From Pseudanabaena sp. PCC 6802 (GTDB taxonomy: Bacteria > Cyanobacteriota > Cyanobacteriia > Pseudanabaenales > Pseudanabaenaceae): a DNA stretch of 64,000 bases. Made by a program: the position numbers and the translations under genes. Every line of letters starts with the position of its first letter. Positions within the stretch are counted from its first letter, which is position 1. The notes below the pieces were generated by a model. That model searched no databases. It had not been told where the DNA came from and worked only from the letters and a program-made list of their open reading frames with translations. Of this stretch, positions 16,937 through 24,802 are shown piece by piece. The stretch lies in assembly GCF_000332175.1 (NCBI RefSeq), contig NZ_KB235914.1, forward strand, positions 1,247,966-1,311,965, written 5' to 3'.

Positions 16937-18670
16937 CTAACCAGGACAGCCAGTGCGGCTTTTGGCTACCCATCCCTGAATGGGAGAGCTAATTTGCAGC
17001 CACCCATCTCGTTCTCCAACCACCTGCAAGATCGTGCCATATTCCAGCTTGCCAGCGATCGCAAATTGAGTTCCCGCTCCACTTCGCACGTTCAGAACGG
17101 AGATCGGGTCGCGGTTTGCGCGAACTGAAGCCGTATAGCAGGGATTTTGCGCCTGGTGCTGTGCTAGATTCTTTTGATAGTCAGCTATAAACTGAACATT
17201 CTGTTTTTCAATTTCACCGAGCAGATAATCGGGGAATCGATCTGGGTCGTAGATGGGACGATACCAGACCTGGTTATTGAAATAAGCTTGTAGTTCGGCA
17301 TCTTTAAAACGGCGACCGTGGCGAGCAAAAACTTCGTTGCGGATTACGTCCAACTCGATCTCGCTGAGTCCGTCTAGATCGGCAGCGCTAAGTGGCTGGC
17401 TGGAGATGGTTTCGTAGTTTGGTAGAGATGGGGATTGGGGATTGGGGATTGGTGGAGATGTGGGTTGGGGATCGGTAGAGATGGGAGTTGGGGTTTGAGA
17501 GGATTGGGGTGTAGGGGTTGGAGTAGGGCTATTAGGGATTGGGGGTTGGGAGTTGGGGGTTGAGGCGGGAAGATTGGATTGATTGAATTGAGTTGTAGGG
17601 CGGTTAAGGAGAATGGTTGGGATGGCGATCGCGATCGCTAAAACACTTGCTACTCCTAACCCCACTTTCCAGGGAAATTGTGCTTGAGCGCGATTTTGGG
17701 CAAAATTTGCGATATTGTTTGATGCTCGATCCGATCCGACGGCAACGGTTGGGGTGACTTCTGTCGCTTGTCCAAAGCCATCGGTGCGACCCGAATTGGG
17801 ATGGGGATAGGTCAAAAGATGAGGAGGTGTTGATACTGCTGTGGAAGCAATTGGTTGGTTCAGATGCTTCAGTGCTGCTATTACCTCTGTTGATGTCTGA
17901 TAACGAGTTCGGAAGTCATAGCGCACCATGAGATCGATAATCGCTGCCAGGGCTGAACTGACTGGGGCTAATCCGTGCCAGACAATTTCTCCGGTAGCAG
18001 GATCTTCGGGTAACTGCGCAGGCAGTTTGCCTGTAAGTGCTTGAATGGCGATTATCCCCAATGCATAGATGTCACTGCATGGGCGGGGTTTGCCACTAGA
18101 CTGCTCGCTGGGCATGTAGCCTGGTGTCCCGATCGCGACTGTGACGTTAGTTGGGTTGACCGTGCTAGTTAGTTGATTGGGAATTTGCTTAACTGCGCCA
18201 AAGTCGATCAGGACGAGCTTGCCATCTGAGTTACGGCGGATGAGGTTGGCGGGTTTGAGGTCGCGATGGATCGCGTTTTGCTGATGCACGAACTCCAGAA
18301 CTGACAATATATCCATTAGCAGCGCAATTACCTGCGGCTCGGGCATGGGCTGGTTTAGCTCGGCATCGAGGCTATGTCCCTCAATTAACTCCTGGACGAG
18401 GTAAAATTCCTGGTTTTCTTCAAAATGGGCAAGTAATTGGGGGATCTGGGGATGTTTGCCAAGTCTATGCAGGACGATCGCCTCAGTTTCAAACAGGCGG
18501 CGAGCGGTTTGCAAGACGAATGGATCGTTAGTTTGGGGTTTCAGGCGCTTAACCGCGCATTGCATGCGATCGGGCAATTGCAGGTCTTCAGCGACAAATG
18601 TTTCTCCAAACCCGCCACCACCAAGCGTGCGAATAATCTTATAGCGACCGCCAATTGTTGTGCCTAACAT
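16937..18670 (-). CDS. Serine/threonine protein kinase with YARHG and SH3-like domains
   Basis: A 577-residue Hanks-type kinase. The kinase domain (about 8-270) has LGGGGFGET, the Lys in AVKRL, IHRDLKPAN and LIDFGAVKQ, so all catalytic motifs are present. A single membrane helix at about 335-355 (VGLGVASVLAIAIAIPTILL) separates it from the outer part. That part has a Pro/Thr-rich linker encoded by short imperfect GGGGATT-type repeats (about 17410-17580), then a YARHG domain (NEVFARHGRRFKDAELQAYF) and a bacterial SH3 domain at the end (VLNVRSGAGTQFAI). The outer domains suggest cell-wall sensing. Confidence 0.92.
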   Translation of the reverse strand: MLGTTIGGRYKIIRTLGGGGFGETFVAEDLQLPDRMQCAVKRLKPQTNDPFVLQTARRLFETEAIVLHRLGKHPQIPQLLAHFEENQEFYLVQELIEGHSLDAELNQPMPEPQVIALLMDILSVLEFVHQQNAIHRDLKPANLIRRNSDGKLVLIDFGAVKQIPNQLTSTVNPTNVTVAIGTPGYMPSEQSSGKPRPCSDIYALGIIAIQALTGKLPAQLPEDPATGEIVWHGLAPVSSALAAIIDLMVRYDFRTRYQTSTEVIAALKHLNQPIASTAVSTPPHLLTYPHPNSGRTDGFGQATEVTPTVAVGSDRASNNIANFAQNRAQAQFPWKVGLGVASVLAIAIAIPTILLNRPTTQFNQSNLPASTPNSQPPIPNSPTPTPTPQSSQTPTPISTDPQPTSPPIPNPQSPSLPNYETISSQPLSAADLDGLSEIELDVIRNEVFARHGRRFKDAELQAYFNNQVWYRPIYDPDRFPDYLLGEIEKQNVQFIADYQKNLAQHQAQNPCYTASVRANRDPISVLNVRSGAGTQFAIAGKLEYGTILQVVGERDGWLQISSPIQGWVAKSRTGCPG

Positions 18671-18746
18671 TTTTTATTGTTTCGATCCCACACTATTAAA
18701 CACTATTAAATACTAAACCTTTGCCCAACCCCTGTAAGATCTAGTC

Positions 18747-19307
18747 ATGGCAGGTGCAGAAGAATATAAAATAAGAATCAAAGGATATCAGTGGAGCGAT
18801 CTTCTGGAGCTATGGCATCAGATTCTGTCACGCAAAACGCCTGACTGGGATACAGGCAAAGCATTAGAGTATTTTATACTAAGGGCATTTGAGTTAGAAG
18901 GAGCAGAAGTAGTATATCCCTACAGCATTTATCAAGGTGGCGAGCAGATCGAGCAAATAGATGGTGTAATCTATATTAGCGGACTTGCGTGTATAGTTGA
19001 ATGTAAGGACTACGCTCCAAGCGCTCCAATAAGTATTGAGCCAATTGCAAAGCTCCGCAACCAGATCCTACGCAGACCAACAGGAGTAATGGGCAGTATA
19101 TTTAGTACAAGTGGATTTACCGATTCAGCTATTACCCTTGCCCAGTTCATGCTGCCACAAGCTATTTTGTTATGGGAAGGAGACGATATCAACTATGCTG
19201 TTCAGAGCAAATTGCTGTGTCAGTCCTTTCTCCAGAAATATCGCTATTGTATAGAGTATGGGGTTCCTTATTATGGCATTTCTAGAGGAGGTATAGATCT
19301 CAAATGA
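18747..19307 (+). CDS. PD-(D/E)XK nuclease-like protein (Mrr-like)
   Basis: A 186-residue protein. The core pattern is EYFILRAFELEGAEVVYPY, then EQIDGVIYISGLACIVECKDY, which gives D...E-x-K with a hydrophobic strand, the active site of Mrr-like restriction endonucleases. Then LRNQILRRPTGVMGSIFSTSGFT resembles the helix and strand following it in that family. It overlaps the next gene by four bases (ATGA), so the pair is one translational unit. Its job is probably DNA cleavage in a defence context; this is inferred from the fold and partner only. Confidence 0.8.
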   Translation: MAGAEEYKIRIKGYQWSDLLELWHQILSRKTPDWDTGKALEYFILRAFELEGAEVVYPYSIYQGGEQIEQIDGVIYISGLACIVECKDYAPSAPISIEPIAKLRNQILRRPTGVMGSIFSTSGFTDSAITLAQFMLPQAILLWEGDDINYAVQSKLLCQSFLQKYRYCIEYGVPYYGISRGGIDLK

Positions 19308-19846
19308 ATGCATATATAGTTACTGAAGGGCAATCGGATGTTGATATACTGCGAAAGCTCCTACCTGAGGAAATCGCACAGCAGGTTAGTATCATTGGAA
19401 GAAATGGCAGGTCAAGTGCGATTTCAACCGCAGCAGGCATTATGATAGACAAACGCAAACCAGTAGCTTTGGTTCTTGATTCAGATACAGAGGATCAGAG
19501 AAATATCAACGCTCAGCTCAGTACTTTAAACTATCTACTCCGTCAAGCTTTAGCAGGTAATACATTCAAAGTAATTCTTGCAATTCCTGAAATAGAGACT
19601 ATCTTCGCCCAAGATCGCTCCCTGCTGTCAAAGATTGTAGGTAAGCAAGTAGAAGAAATGGAATGGGAATATGCTAAAAGTCAGCCCAAGAAGTATTTCA
19701 AGAAGCTGTTAAGCGACTCTCCACAATGGTTGTATGAGATTTTAAATAAGCTTACCGAGGAGGATATACAAATTCTCCAGCAACATGAACTTCTCGTCAG
19801 TCTTTCTCAATTTTTAACAGAATCTTGTATGGCTGCAACTATTTGA
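19304..19846 (+). CDS. TOPRIM-like protein coupled to the Mrr-like nuclease
   Basis: A 180-residue protein that begins MNAYIVTEGQSDVDILRKLL, the E-G-x-S-D glutamate motif of TOPRIM domains, and has PVALVLDSDTEDQRN (D-x-D) at about residue 62. AIPEIETIFA follows, where OLD-type nucleases carry another acid. There is no ATPase domain, so this is a standalone TOPRIM protein of the kind seen beside nucleases and OLD-like systems. It may be a nuclease or a nucleotidyl-transfer partner of the upstream gene. The next gene, menH, follows after one base. Confidence 0.75.
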   Translation: MNAYIVTEGQSDVDILRKLLPEEIAQQVSIIGRNGRSSAISTAAGIMIDKRKPVALVLDSDTEDQRNINAQLSTLNYLLRQALAGNTFKVILAIPEIETIFAQDRSLLSKIVGKQVEEMEWEYAKSQPKKYFKKLLSDSPQWLYEILNKLTEEDIQILQQHELLVSLSQFLTESCMAATI

Positions 19847-19847
19847 T

Positions 19848-20657
19848 TTGAGATTAGTGATAGGCGAATCCGGTCAACATTTCAGCTACTATACAACGGG
19901 AGATTCTCACAATCCCCCCATCCTGTTTTTGCATGGCTTTATGGGCGATCGCACTGAATTCCACGCAGTCATGCTGTCTCTCGCTAGTCAATATTACTGC
20001 ATCTCTATCGATTTACCCGGTCATGGCGATCTGTTAACTGATCGCGATCTCAGCAACTACACGATTATCGATACAGCACGCGCGCTAATTGAATTCCTAA
20101 ATGCATTCCAAATCGAGAAATGTCATTTAGTCGGCTATTCTATGGGTGGACGACTGGCTTTATATCTGGCGCTCCATTTCCCAGAATATTTTCTTAAAAT
20201 TGTACTGGAATCAGCTTCGCCTGGATTAAAAACAGCATCGGAACGGAGCGATCGCTGGCAAAGCGATCTTAAATTAGCAGAAAGACTGGAAACTGGGGAT
20301 TTGGAATTATTTTTGCGTCAATGGTACGAACAACCTATATTTGCTGCGTTGAGAGAACATCCAGATTTTGAGAAATTGTTGGAGCAGCGATCGCAGAACG
20401 ATCCTGTCGCTTTGGCGCGATCGCTGCGCCATCTCAGCGTAGGATGTCAGCCTTCTTTATGGGAAAAGCTAAGTGAGAATACAATTCCTCTCCTTCTATT
20501 AGTGGGGGAATTAGATCTAAAATTTGTAAATATCAATACTGAAATGGCAAACCTATGCCAATTGGCGAAACTAGAAATCATCCCTCATTGTGGGCATAAC
20601 ATCCATTTTGAAAACACAAATCTATTTATTGAGAAAATCAAACATTTTCTGTTATGA
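19848..20657 (+). CDS. menH: 2-succinyl-6-hydroxy-2,4-cyclohexadiene-1-carboxylate synthase (MenH)
   Basis: An alpha/beta hydrolase of phylloquinone/menaquinone synthesis that eliminates pyruvate to form SHCHC. The oxyanion segment LFLHGFMGDRTEF, nucleophile elbow VGYSMGGRLALYLAL (Ser), ESASPGL (the SPGL signature that separates MenH from other hydrolases), LVGELDLKF (Asp) and HCGHNIHFEN (His) are all present. Length of 269 residues is typical. The start is probably TTG 19848, one base after the TOPRIM stop; GTG 19857 is an alternative. Confidence 0.87.
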   Translation: MRLVIGESGQHFSYYTTGDSHNPPILFLHGFMGDRTEFHAVMLSLASQYYCISIDLPGHGDLLTDRDLSNYTIIDTARALIEFLNAFQIEKCHLVGYSMGGRLALYLALHFPEYFLKIVLESASPGLKTASERSDRWQSDLKLAERLETGDLELFLRQWYEQPIFAALREHPDFEKLLEQRSQNDPVALARSLRHLSVGCQPSLWEKLSENTIPLLLLVGELDLKFVNINTEMANLCQLAKLEIIPHCGHNIHFENTNLFIEKIKHFLL

Positions 20658-20668
20658 CAGATCCATTG

Positions 20669-20735
20669 GTAGGGGCAGGTTTCGTCTAATTTCTACTGGT
20701 AAAAGTCAAAAACTTCTTACTAAAACTGCCCCTAC
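20669..20735. repeat. Small inverted repeat element (AGGGGCAG family D)
   Basis: The ends GTAGGGGCAG and CTGCCCCTAC form an inverted pair around about 45 bases. The same end sequence occurs at 43643-43705, so it is a dispersed small repeat rather than a one-off terminator. Confidence 0.6.
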
Positions 20736-20794
20736 ACTGAGGACATCAATAGAAAGTTTACAAGTGAAAATATTTTCCAAGTTGATGGATAGGG

Positions 20795-21733
20795 TTAAGG
20801 AACTGCAATTGTATGGAGTAGGCGATCGATTACGGCTTTGCTGGATTTCCTTCCTGCCACAATCAATCTATGCCCCAGCACGTAAGGAGCCAGAAACTTG
20901 ACATCATCGGGCATGACATAGTCCGATTGCCGATTTGGATCGAGCATTATGCGGAGGAAAGCTAAACTTTGGACAGCCCGCTGGAGCGCTGCGGTTCCCC
21001 TAGGGCTAACTCCTAGCGTCACCTCGCTATCATCGCGAGTAGCACGAACTAAATCGACAATATACTGACTAATAGTGGCATTTACAGGTACGTTGGCACA
21101 ACGACGACGCAGTTCCAGCACTTCCTCTGGCGTAACGCATGGCTCTAACTGACTGGCTCCCACTTCACCCGTCTGCATCCGTTGCAACATCTGCAATTCT
21201 TCATCCTTGCTGGGATACCCCAAACTAAACGAGAGGGCAAAGCGATCGAGTTGAGCTTCGGGCAACGGAAAAGTGCCCTGGTATTCAATGGGGTTTTGGG
21301 TGGCGATCGCAAAGAAAGGTATAGGAACTTTATGGGAAACGCCATCAACAGTCACCTGGGTTTCTTCCATCACTTCCAATAGAGCAGCCTGAGTGCGCGG
21401 TGTGGCGCGGTTGATTTCGTCGGCCAGGAGGATATTGGCAAAAACGGGGCCGGGTAAAAACTCGAAAATACCATCGCGGGGACTCCAAATATTCGTACCC
21501 GTAATATCAGTTGGCAGTAGATCGGGCGTGCATTGTACCCGTTGAAATTTTCCTGCGATCGAAGCAGCTAGAGACTTGGCTAATAAGGTTTTGCCTACTC
21601 CAGGTACATCCTCTAATAGTGCGTGTCCCCCCGAAAGCAAAGCCACCAGTACGAGCTGAATTGCCTCATCTTTGCCCACGATCGCTTTAGTCAGGTTTTC
21701 GACCAGTTGCTTTACTTTTTGTCGATCGTCCAT
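20795..21733 (-). CDS. MoxR-family AAA+ ATPase
   Basis: A 312-residue ATPase. Walker A is EDVPGVGKTLLAKS, Walker B is ANILLADEINRATPRTQAALLEVMEE, and sensor FFAIATQNPIEYQGTFPLPEAQLDRF follows; the C-terminal lid contains SPRGTAALQRAVQSLA. This is the MRP subgroup, usually a chaperone for VWA-domain partners. No VWA or DUF58 gene lies beside it, so its partner is elsewhere. Start ATG 21733. Confidence 0.92.
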   Translation of the reverse strand: MDDRQKVKQLVENLTKAIVGKDEAIQLVLVALLSGGHALLEDVPGVGKTLLAKSLAASIAGKFQRVQCTPDLLPTDITGTNIWSPRDGIFEFLPGPVFANILLADEINRATPRTQAALLEVMEETQVTVDGVSHKVPIPFFAIATQNPIEYQGTFPLPEAQLDRFALSFSLGYPSKDEELQMLQRMQTGEVGASQLEPCVTPEEVLELRRRCANVPVNATISQYIVDLVRATRDDSEVTLGVSPRGTAALQRAVQSLAFLRIMLDPNRQSDYVMPDDVKFLAPYVLGHRLIVAGRKSSKAVIDRLLHTIAVP

Positions 21734-21833
21734 GATTTTTAATATGCTGTACAGCCATTGAATAACGCCAATTATGACATTACTGTTGGCTATTAGCAGC
21801 CAGCATTTTTGTAAACCCTAGCCCACAAAAGAT

Positions 21834-22307
21834 TTAGCGCAACATTTGCTTTAACTGCTTGCTTAACCGTCTTAGTACTTTAATTGAGATTTGCAACTCG
21901 TCAATATCCATATCTTGGGCAAGACTTTCAGCTTCTTGAGCTATGCGTTCTGAGATCTCTTGAAAAACAAGTTCTCCTTTAGCCGTGATCTGTAAAAGTT
22001 TTGATTTCTGGTGGGCGGGGTTGGAGATCGACTCAATTACACCCTCAGCAATCATCTCGTTGGCTAATTTTTGGACGTGCTGACGAGAGACGGGGCGCGA
22101 TCGCGCAATTTGCGGCACTGTTTGCGCTCCCTCCACTTTTAAGCTGCGCAGTATCCCCCAATAGCCACCATCTGTAGCAGTAACTGCTCCAATCCGTTTA
22201 CCCACGGCCCTCAATAAAAAAAATACAGAAATGGTTTCGAGCATAAGCTCCTGCATCGCTTCACCGTTAGCCGTCTCATGCGTTCTATTTACTTTGTTGA
22301 GTGACAT
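21834..22307 (-). CDS. MarR-family transcriptional regulator
   Basis: A 157-residue winged-helix regulator: LRSLKVEGAQTVPQIARSRPVSRQHVQKLANEMIAEGVIESI is the helix-turn-helix (about 55-95), followed by the wing (NPAHQKSKLLQIT) and a long C-terminal dimer helix. It is divergent from the methyltransferase gene at 22414, and the 106-bp gap carries a near-perfect palindrome, so it most likely controls both genes. Confidence 0.9.
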   Translation of the reverse strand: MSLNKVNRTHETANGEAMQELMLETISVFFLLRAVGKRIGAVTATDGGYWGILRSLKVEGAQTVPQIARSRPVSRQHVQKLANEMIAEGVIESISNPAHQKSKLLQITAKGELVFQEISERIAQEAESLAQDMDIDELQISIKVLRRLSKQLKQMLR

Positions 22308-22340
22308 TAATCTGGACAGTTTTACATTGAGTTGCCAAGG

Positions 22341-22378
22341 TTGACAACTTAGTTGTCAAATTGGTAACTTAGTTGTCA
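22341..22378. promoter_or_regulatory. Palindromic operator, probable MarR binding sites
   Basis: A perfect palindrome TTGACAACTTAGTTGTCAA (22341-22359, 9-bp arms around a central T) is followed at once by a second imperfect copy with the right arm AGTTGTCA (22361-22378). It lies between the divergent MarR and methyltransferase genes, the expected place for autoregulation. Confidence 0.75.
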
Positions 22379-22413
22379 TAATCCCATTATGCTCAACTTG
22401 GGGGTACAACACA

Positions 22414-23067
22414 ATGAGTTTGAGTTCATCTTCTCTAGAACCCTGTCCTGCTGCTTGCAAACCATCAGGTATTTTCAAACAATTTAGTAACCCAACTGGT
22501 TGGCTGGGCTGGTGCATCGGTCAGCTAATGGCAATAAAGAATCGCGAACGCAGTGAATGGGTAATTGAACTGCTGCAAGTTCGACCCAACGATCTAATCC
22601 TGGAGGTTGGTTTTGGTTCTGGTGCAGACATTGGTAGAGTGAGTGCCCTGGCAACGCAAGGATTCGTGGCTGGGATCGATCGCTCGGATGTCATGGTAAA
22701 ACAGGCCGGAAGGCGCAATACAGCCGCTATTCAAGCTAAACGTGTCGAATTGCAGTGCGCTACAAGCTCGTCGATTCCTTATGATAATGCTATGTTTGAT
22801 AAGATTTTTGCGATCAATGTAGCCCACTTTTGGACGGAACCATTGGAAGTACTGATGGAGTTAAAACGGGTCTTGAAACCAGGTGGTCTACTTGCACTTG
22901 CAATTCAACCTAGAATTCCTAATGCCACTGAATCAACTTCCCAAGAGACTGGTAAATATCTAGTTAATCTCCTCGCAGTTGCTGGATTCGAGCAAATTAG
23001 ATGCGAAACTAAATACGTCAAACCAGTTTCAGTAGTTTGCGTTTTAGGCACTACAAACCTAGCATAA
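22414..23067 (+). CDS. Class I SAM-dependent methyltransferase
   Basis: A 217-residue methyltransferase. Motif I is ILEVGFGSGADIGRV (SAM binding), then VAGIDRSDVMVKQA, CATSSSIPYDNAMFDKIFAINVAHFW and LKRVLKPGGLLALAI. No substrate motif is recognised. The neighbouring MarR gene and shared palindromes suggest induction by a small molecule, such as a toxic phenol or drug; this is inference. Start ATG 22414. Confidence 0.88.
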   Translation: MSLSSSSLEPCPAACKPSGIFKQFSNPTGWLGWCIGQLMAIKNRERSEWVIELLQVRPNDLILEVGFGSGADIGRVSALATQGFVAGIDRSDVMVKQAGRRNTAAIQAKRVELQCATSSSIPYDNAMFDKIFAINVAHFWTEPLEVLMELKRVLKPGGLLALAIQPRIPNATESTSQETGKYLVNLLAVAGFEQIRCETKYVKPVSVVCVLGTTNLA

Positions 23068-23095
23068 TCGCTTATGGAGGCAGCAATCGCGGTTA

Positions 23096-23197
23096 TATAG
23101 CGCTTTTCAATTGAGAACGGGCTTTATCAGGGTAGGCCCCCTTCTTGGGGGCATTGCCCCCCAACCTCCTATCTCTTCCGATCTGAAAACCGCTATA
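23096..23197. repeat. MITE-like element, family A, copy 1
   Basis: It begins TATAGCGCTTTTCAATTGAG and ends ATCTGAAAACCGCTATA. The middle is a GC-rich hairpin (CCCCCTTCTTGGGGG). The same ends occur at 37859, 51581 and, inverted, 56984. It fills the gap between the methyltransferase and DUF3531 genes. Confidence 0.8.
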
Positions 23198-23223
23198 CTC
23201 ATAAAGGAATTGGAAATTTAAAC

Positions 23224-23658
23224 ATGCATGTAAGTTTTCGCGAATGCGATTGGTTCGATCTGTGGATTTGGGTTGAGTTTCAGAATTTTCCCTCGGAGCC
23301 AGAAAAGCAAATGGTGGATGAGTTGTTTAACTCGTGGTTTTTGTTAGGGAAGCTGGGAGGATTCAACGCAGTTAATCTACAAGTGCAGGAGATGGGGCTG
23401 GATATTAGCTATCTCGACTACGATAATGCTACCGCCGAAGACGAGATGATGTCGGTCATGCACAATATGGGCGAAGTTGAATACGAACGCAACTGGGCTA
23501 GATGCTGGTTAGATTTGGGGACTGCTGATGCGATCGCGCTCGACGTGCTGGTTAATGCCCTGCGTCAGTTCAGTCAGGAATACGTGGCGATCGAGCAAGT
23601 CATTATTGGCGGTCAAAACGATGATTGGCCGATAAATCGGGAAGATTTAGACAACTAA
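23224..23658 (+). CDS. DUF3531 family protein
   Basis: A 144-residue conserved protein of cyanobacteria and plastids: MHVSFRECDWFDLWIWVEF, PEKQMVDELFNSWFLLGKLGGFN, MMSVMHNMGEVEYERNWARCWLDLGTADAI are the family blocks. It is highly acidic. No function is known. It starts just after a family A repeat and is convergent with the MBL-fold gene. Confidence 0.88.
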   Translation: MHVSFRECDWFDLWIWVEFQNFPSEPEKQMVDELFNSWFLLGKLGGFNAVNLQVQEMGLDISYLDYDNATAEDEMMSVMHNMGEVEYERNWARCWLDLGTADAIALDVLVNALRQFSQEYVAIEQVIIGGQNDDWPINREDLDN

Positions 23659-23673
23659 GCTGACTGCCATGTC

Positions 23674-24648
23674 TTAAAGATCGACGCAAGTACCATCGCC
23701 AGCAAACGACCACTTCACAGGATGGAGCCTGATTTTGGAGTTAGTTGCCATCTGCAAGGCTTTATCGTAATAGCCCCGAGCTTCCTCATCTGCTAAGGCA
23801 ATTTTTCTATCGGTGGCGGCTGGATCGTGGTGGACGAATAGTACCTGCTCGATACCCTCGCGCATGGCAATATCGAGGGCAACTGAGGCGGAAGCATGTC
23901 CCCAGTTAACTTTCTCCATTGCCTCTAGCAGCGTGTACTGTGCGTCCATCACCGCCAAATTTATACCCTGGTACAGTGGTAGATCGTTACCTAAATCTTC
24001 CCGCGTGACGCGCTTCATCTCATTATCAACGCAGTGAGAGAAAACTTTCCCATCTGCTTCAATTCGGTAGCCCCAGCAAGGATCGGGATGATCGAGTTGA
24101 TAGGGAGTGATTGTAAAATCTGCTAGCTTAAAAGGCTGGCGCGGCTTTAGAATGTGAAATTCCAATTTGGCATCTACTTGCTCTAAAGTGAGAGGGAAGT
24201 AAGGCTTTTGGAACACCGTGCGAAAAACATCTGGCAGTTCTGGTTGAACGGCATAAACATGAATTCTATTCCCAGGCACAAATAGAGGTACAAAAAATGG
24301 CAGCCCCGCCAAATGATCCCAGTGGAAATGGGTATAAAAAAGATGCAATTCCCCCCTGCCCCGACTGCATTCGTCCTTCATTAGTTGGTACCCCAGCCGT
24401 CGGATGCCGCTACCGCTATCAATTATTAGTCGTTCCTGGTTGCTGGTAACCTCAACGCACAGAGTCTCTCCCCCAAATCCTCCAAATTGACAGGGTGTCA
24501 ATGTGCTTAGATACGGTTCAACATCTTCGAACTGTTTGCCCCCAGACTTCAAAAAACCGTACAGCACATCTCTGATACGTTCCTCAATCCTGGCAGGTGA
24601 TTTAGGCGTTGTTAGGGAACCCCTCGTTCCCCAAAGCGTAACTCGCAT
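23674..24648 (-). CDS. MBL-fold metallohydrolase
   Basis: A 324-residue beta-lactamase-fold hydrolase. The metal site THFHWDHLAGLPFF (HxHxDH) is intact, with a preceding LIIDSGSGIRRL, and VFSHCVDNE, WGHASASVALDIA and VLFVHHDP following. The opening VTLWGTRGSLTTP is typical of the group related to cyclic-nucleotide or RNase Z-like phosphodiesterases. The substrate is not identifiable. Confidence 0.88.
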   Translation of the reverse strand: MRVTLWGTRGSLTTPKSPARIEERIRDVLYGFLKSGGKQFEDVEPYLSTLTPCQFGGFGGETLCVEVTSNQERLIIDSGSGIRRLGYQLMKDECSRGRGELHLFYTHFHWDHLAGLPFFVPLFVPGNRIHVYAVQPELPDVFRTVFQKPYFPLTLEQVDAKLEFHILKPRQPFKLADFTITPYQLDHPDPCWGYRIEADGKVFSHCVDNEMKRVTREDLGNDLPLYQGINLAVMDAQYTLLEAMEKVNWGHASASVALDIAMREGIEQVLFVHHDPAATDRKIALADEEARGYYDKALQMATNSKIRLHPVKWSFAGDGTCVDL

Positions 24649-24802
24649 TGGTGCTACCTTTTTAACTTAAGATCCGTTTGCAATTGGGTATACATAAATT
24701 ATCCAGTATCTACTCGCAATTCTTCCCAATTAAGCAATATTTTTTGATATGGGTATATATGGCTATAATTAAATAAATTCTGATCTGGATCGATCGCCCC
24801 CT

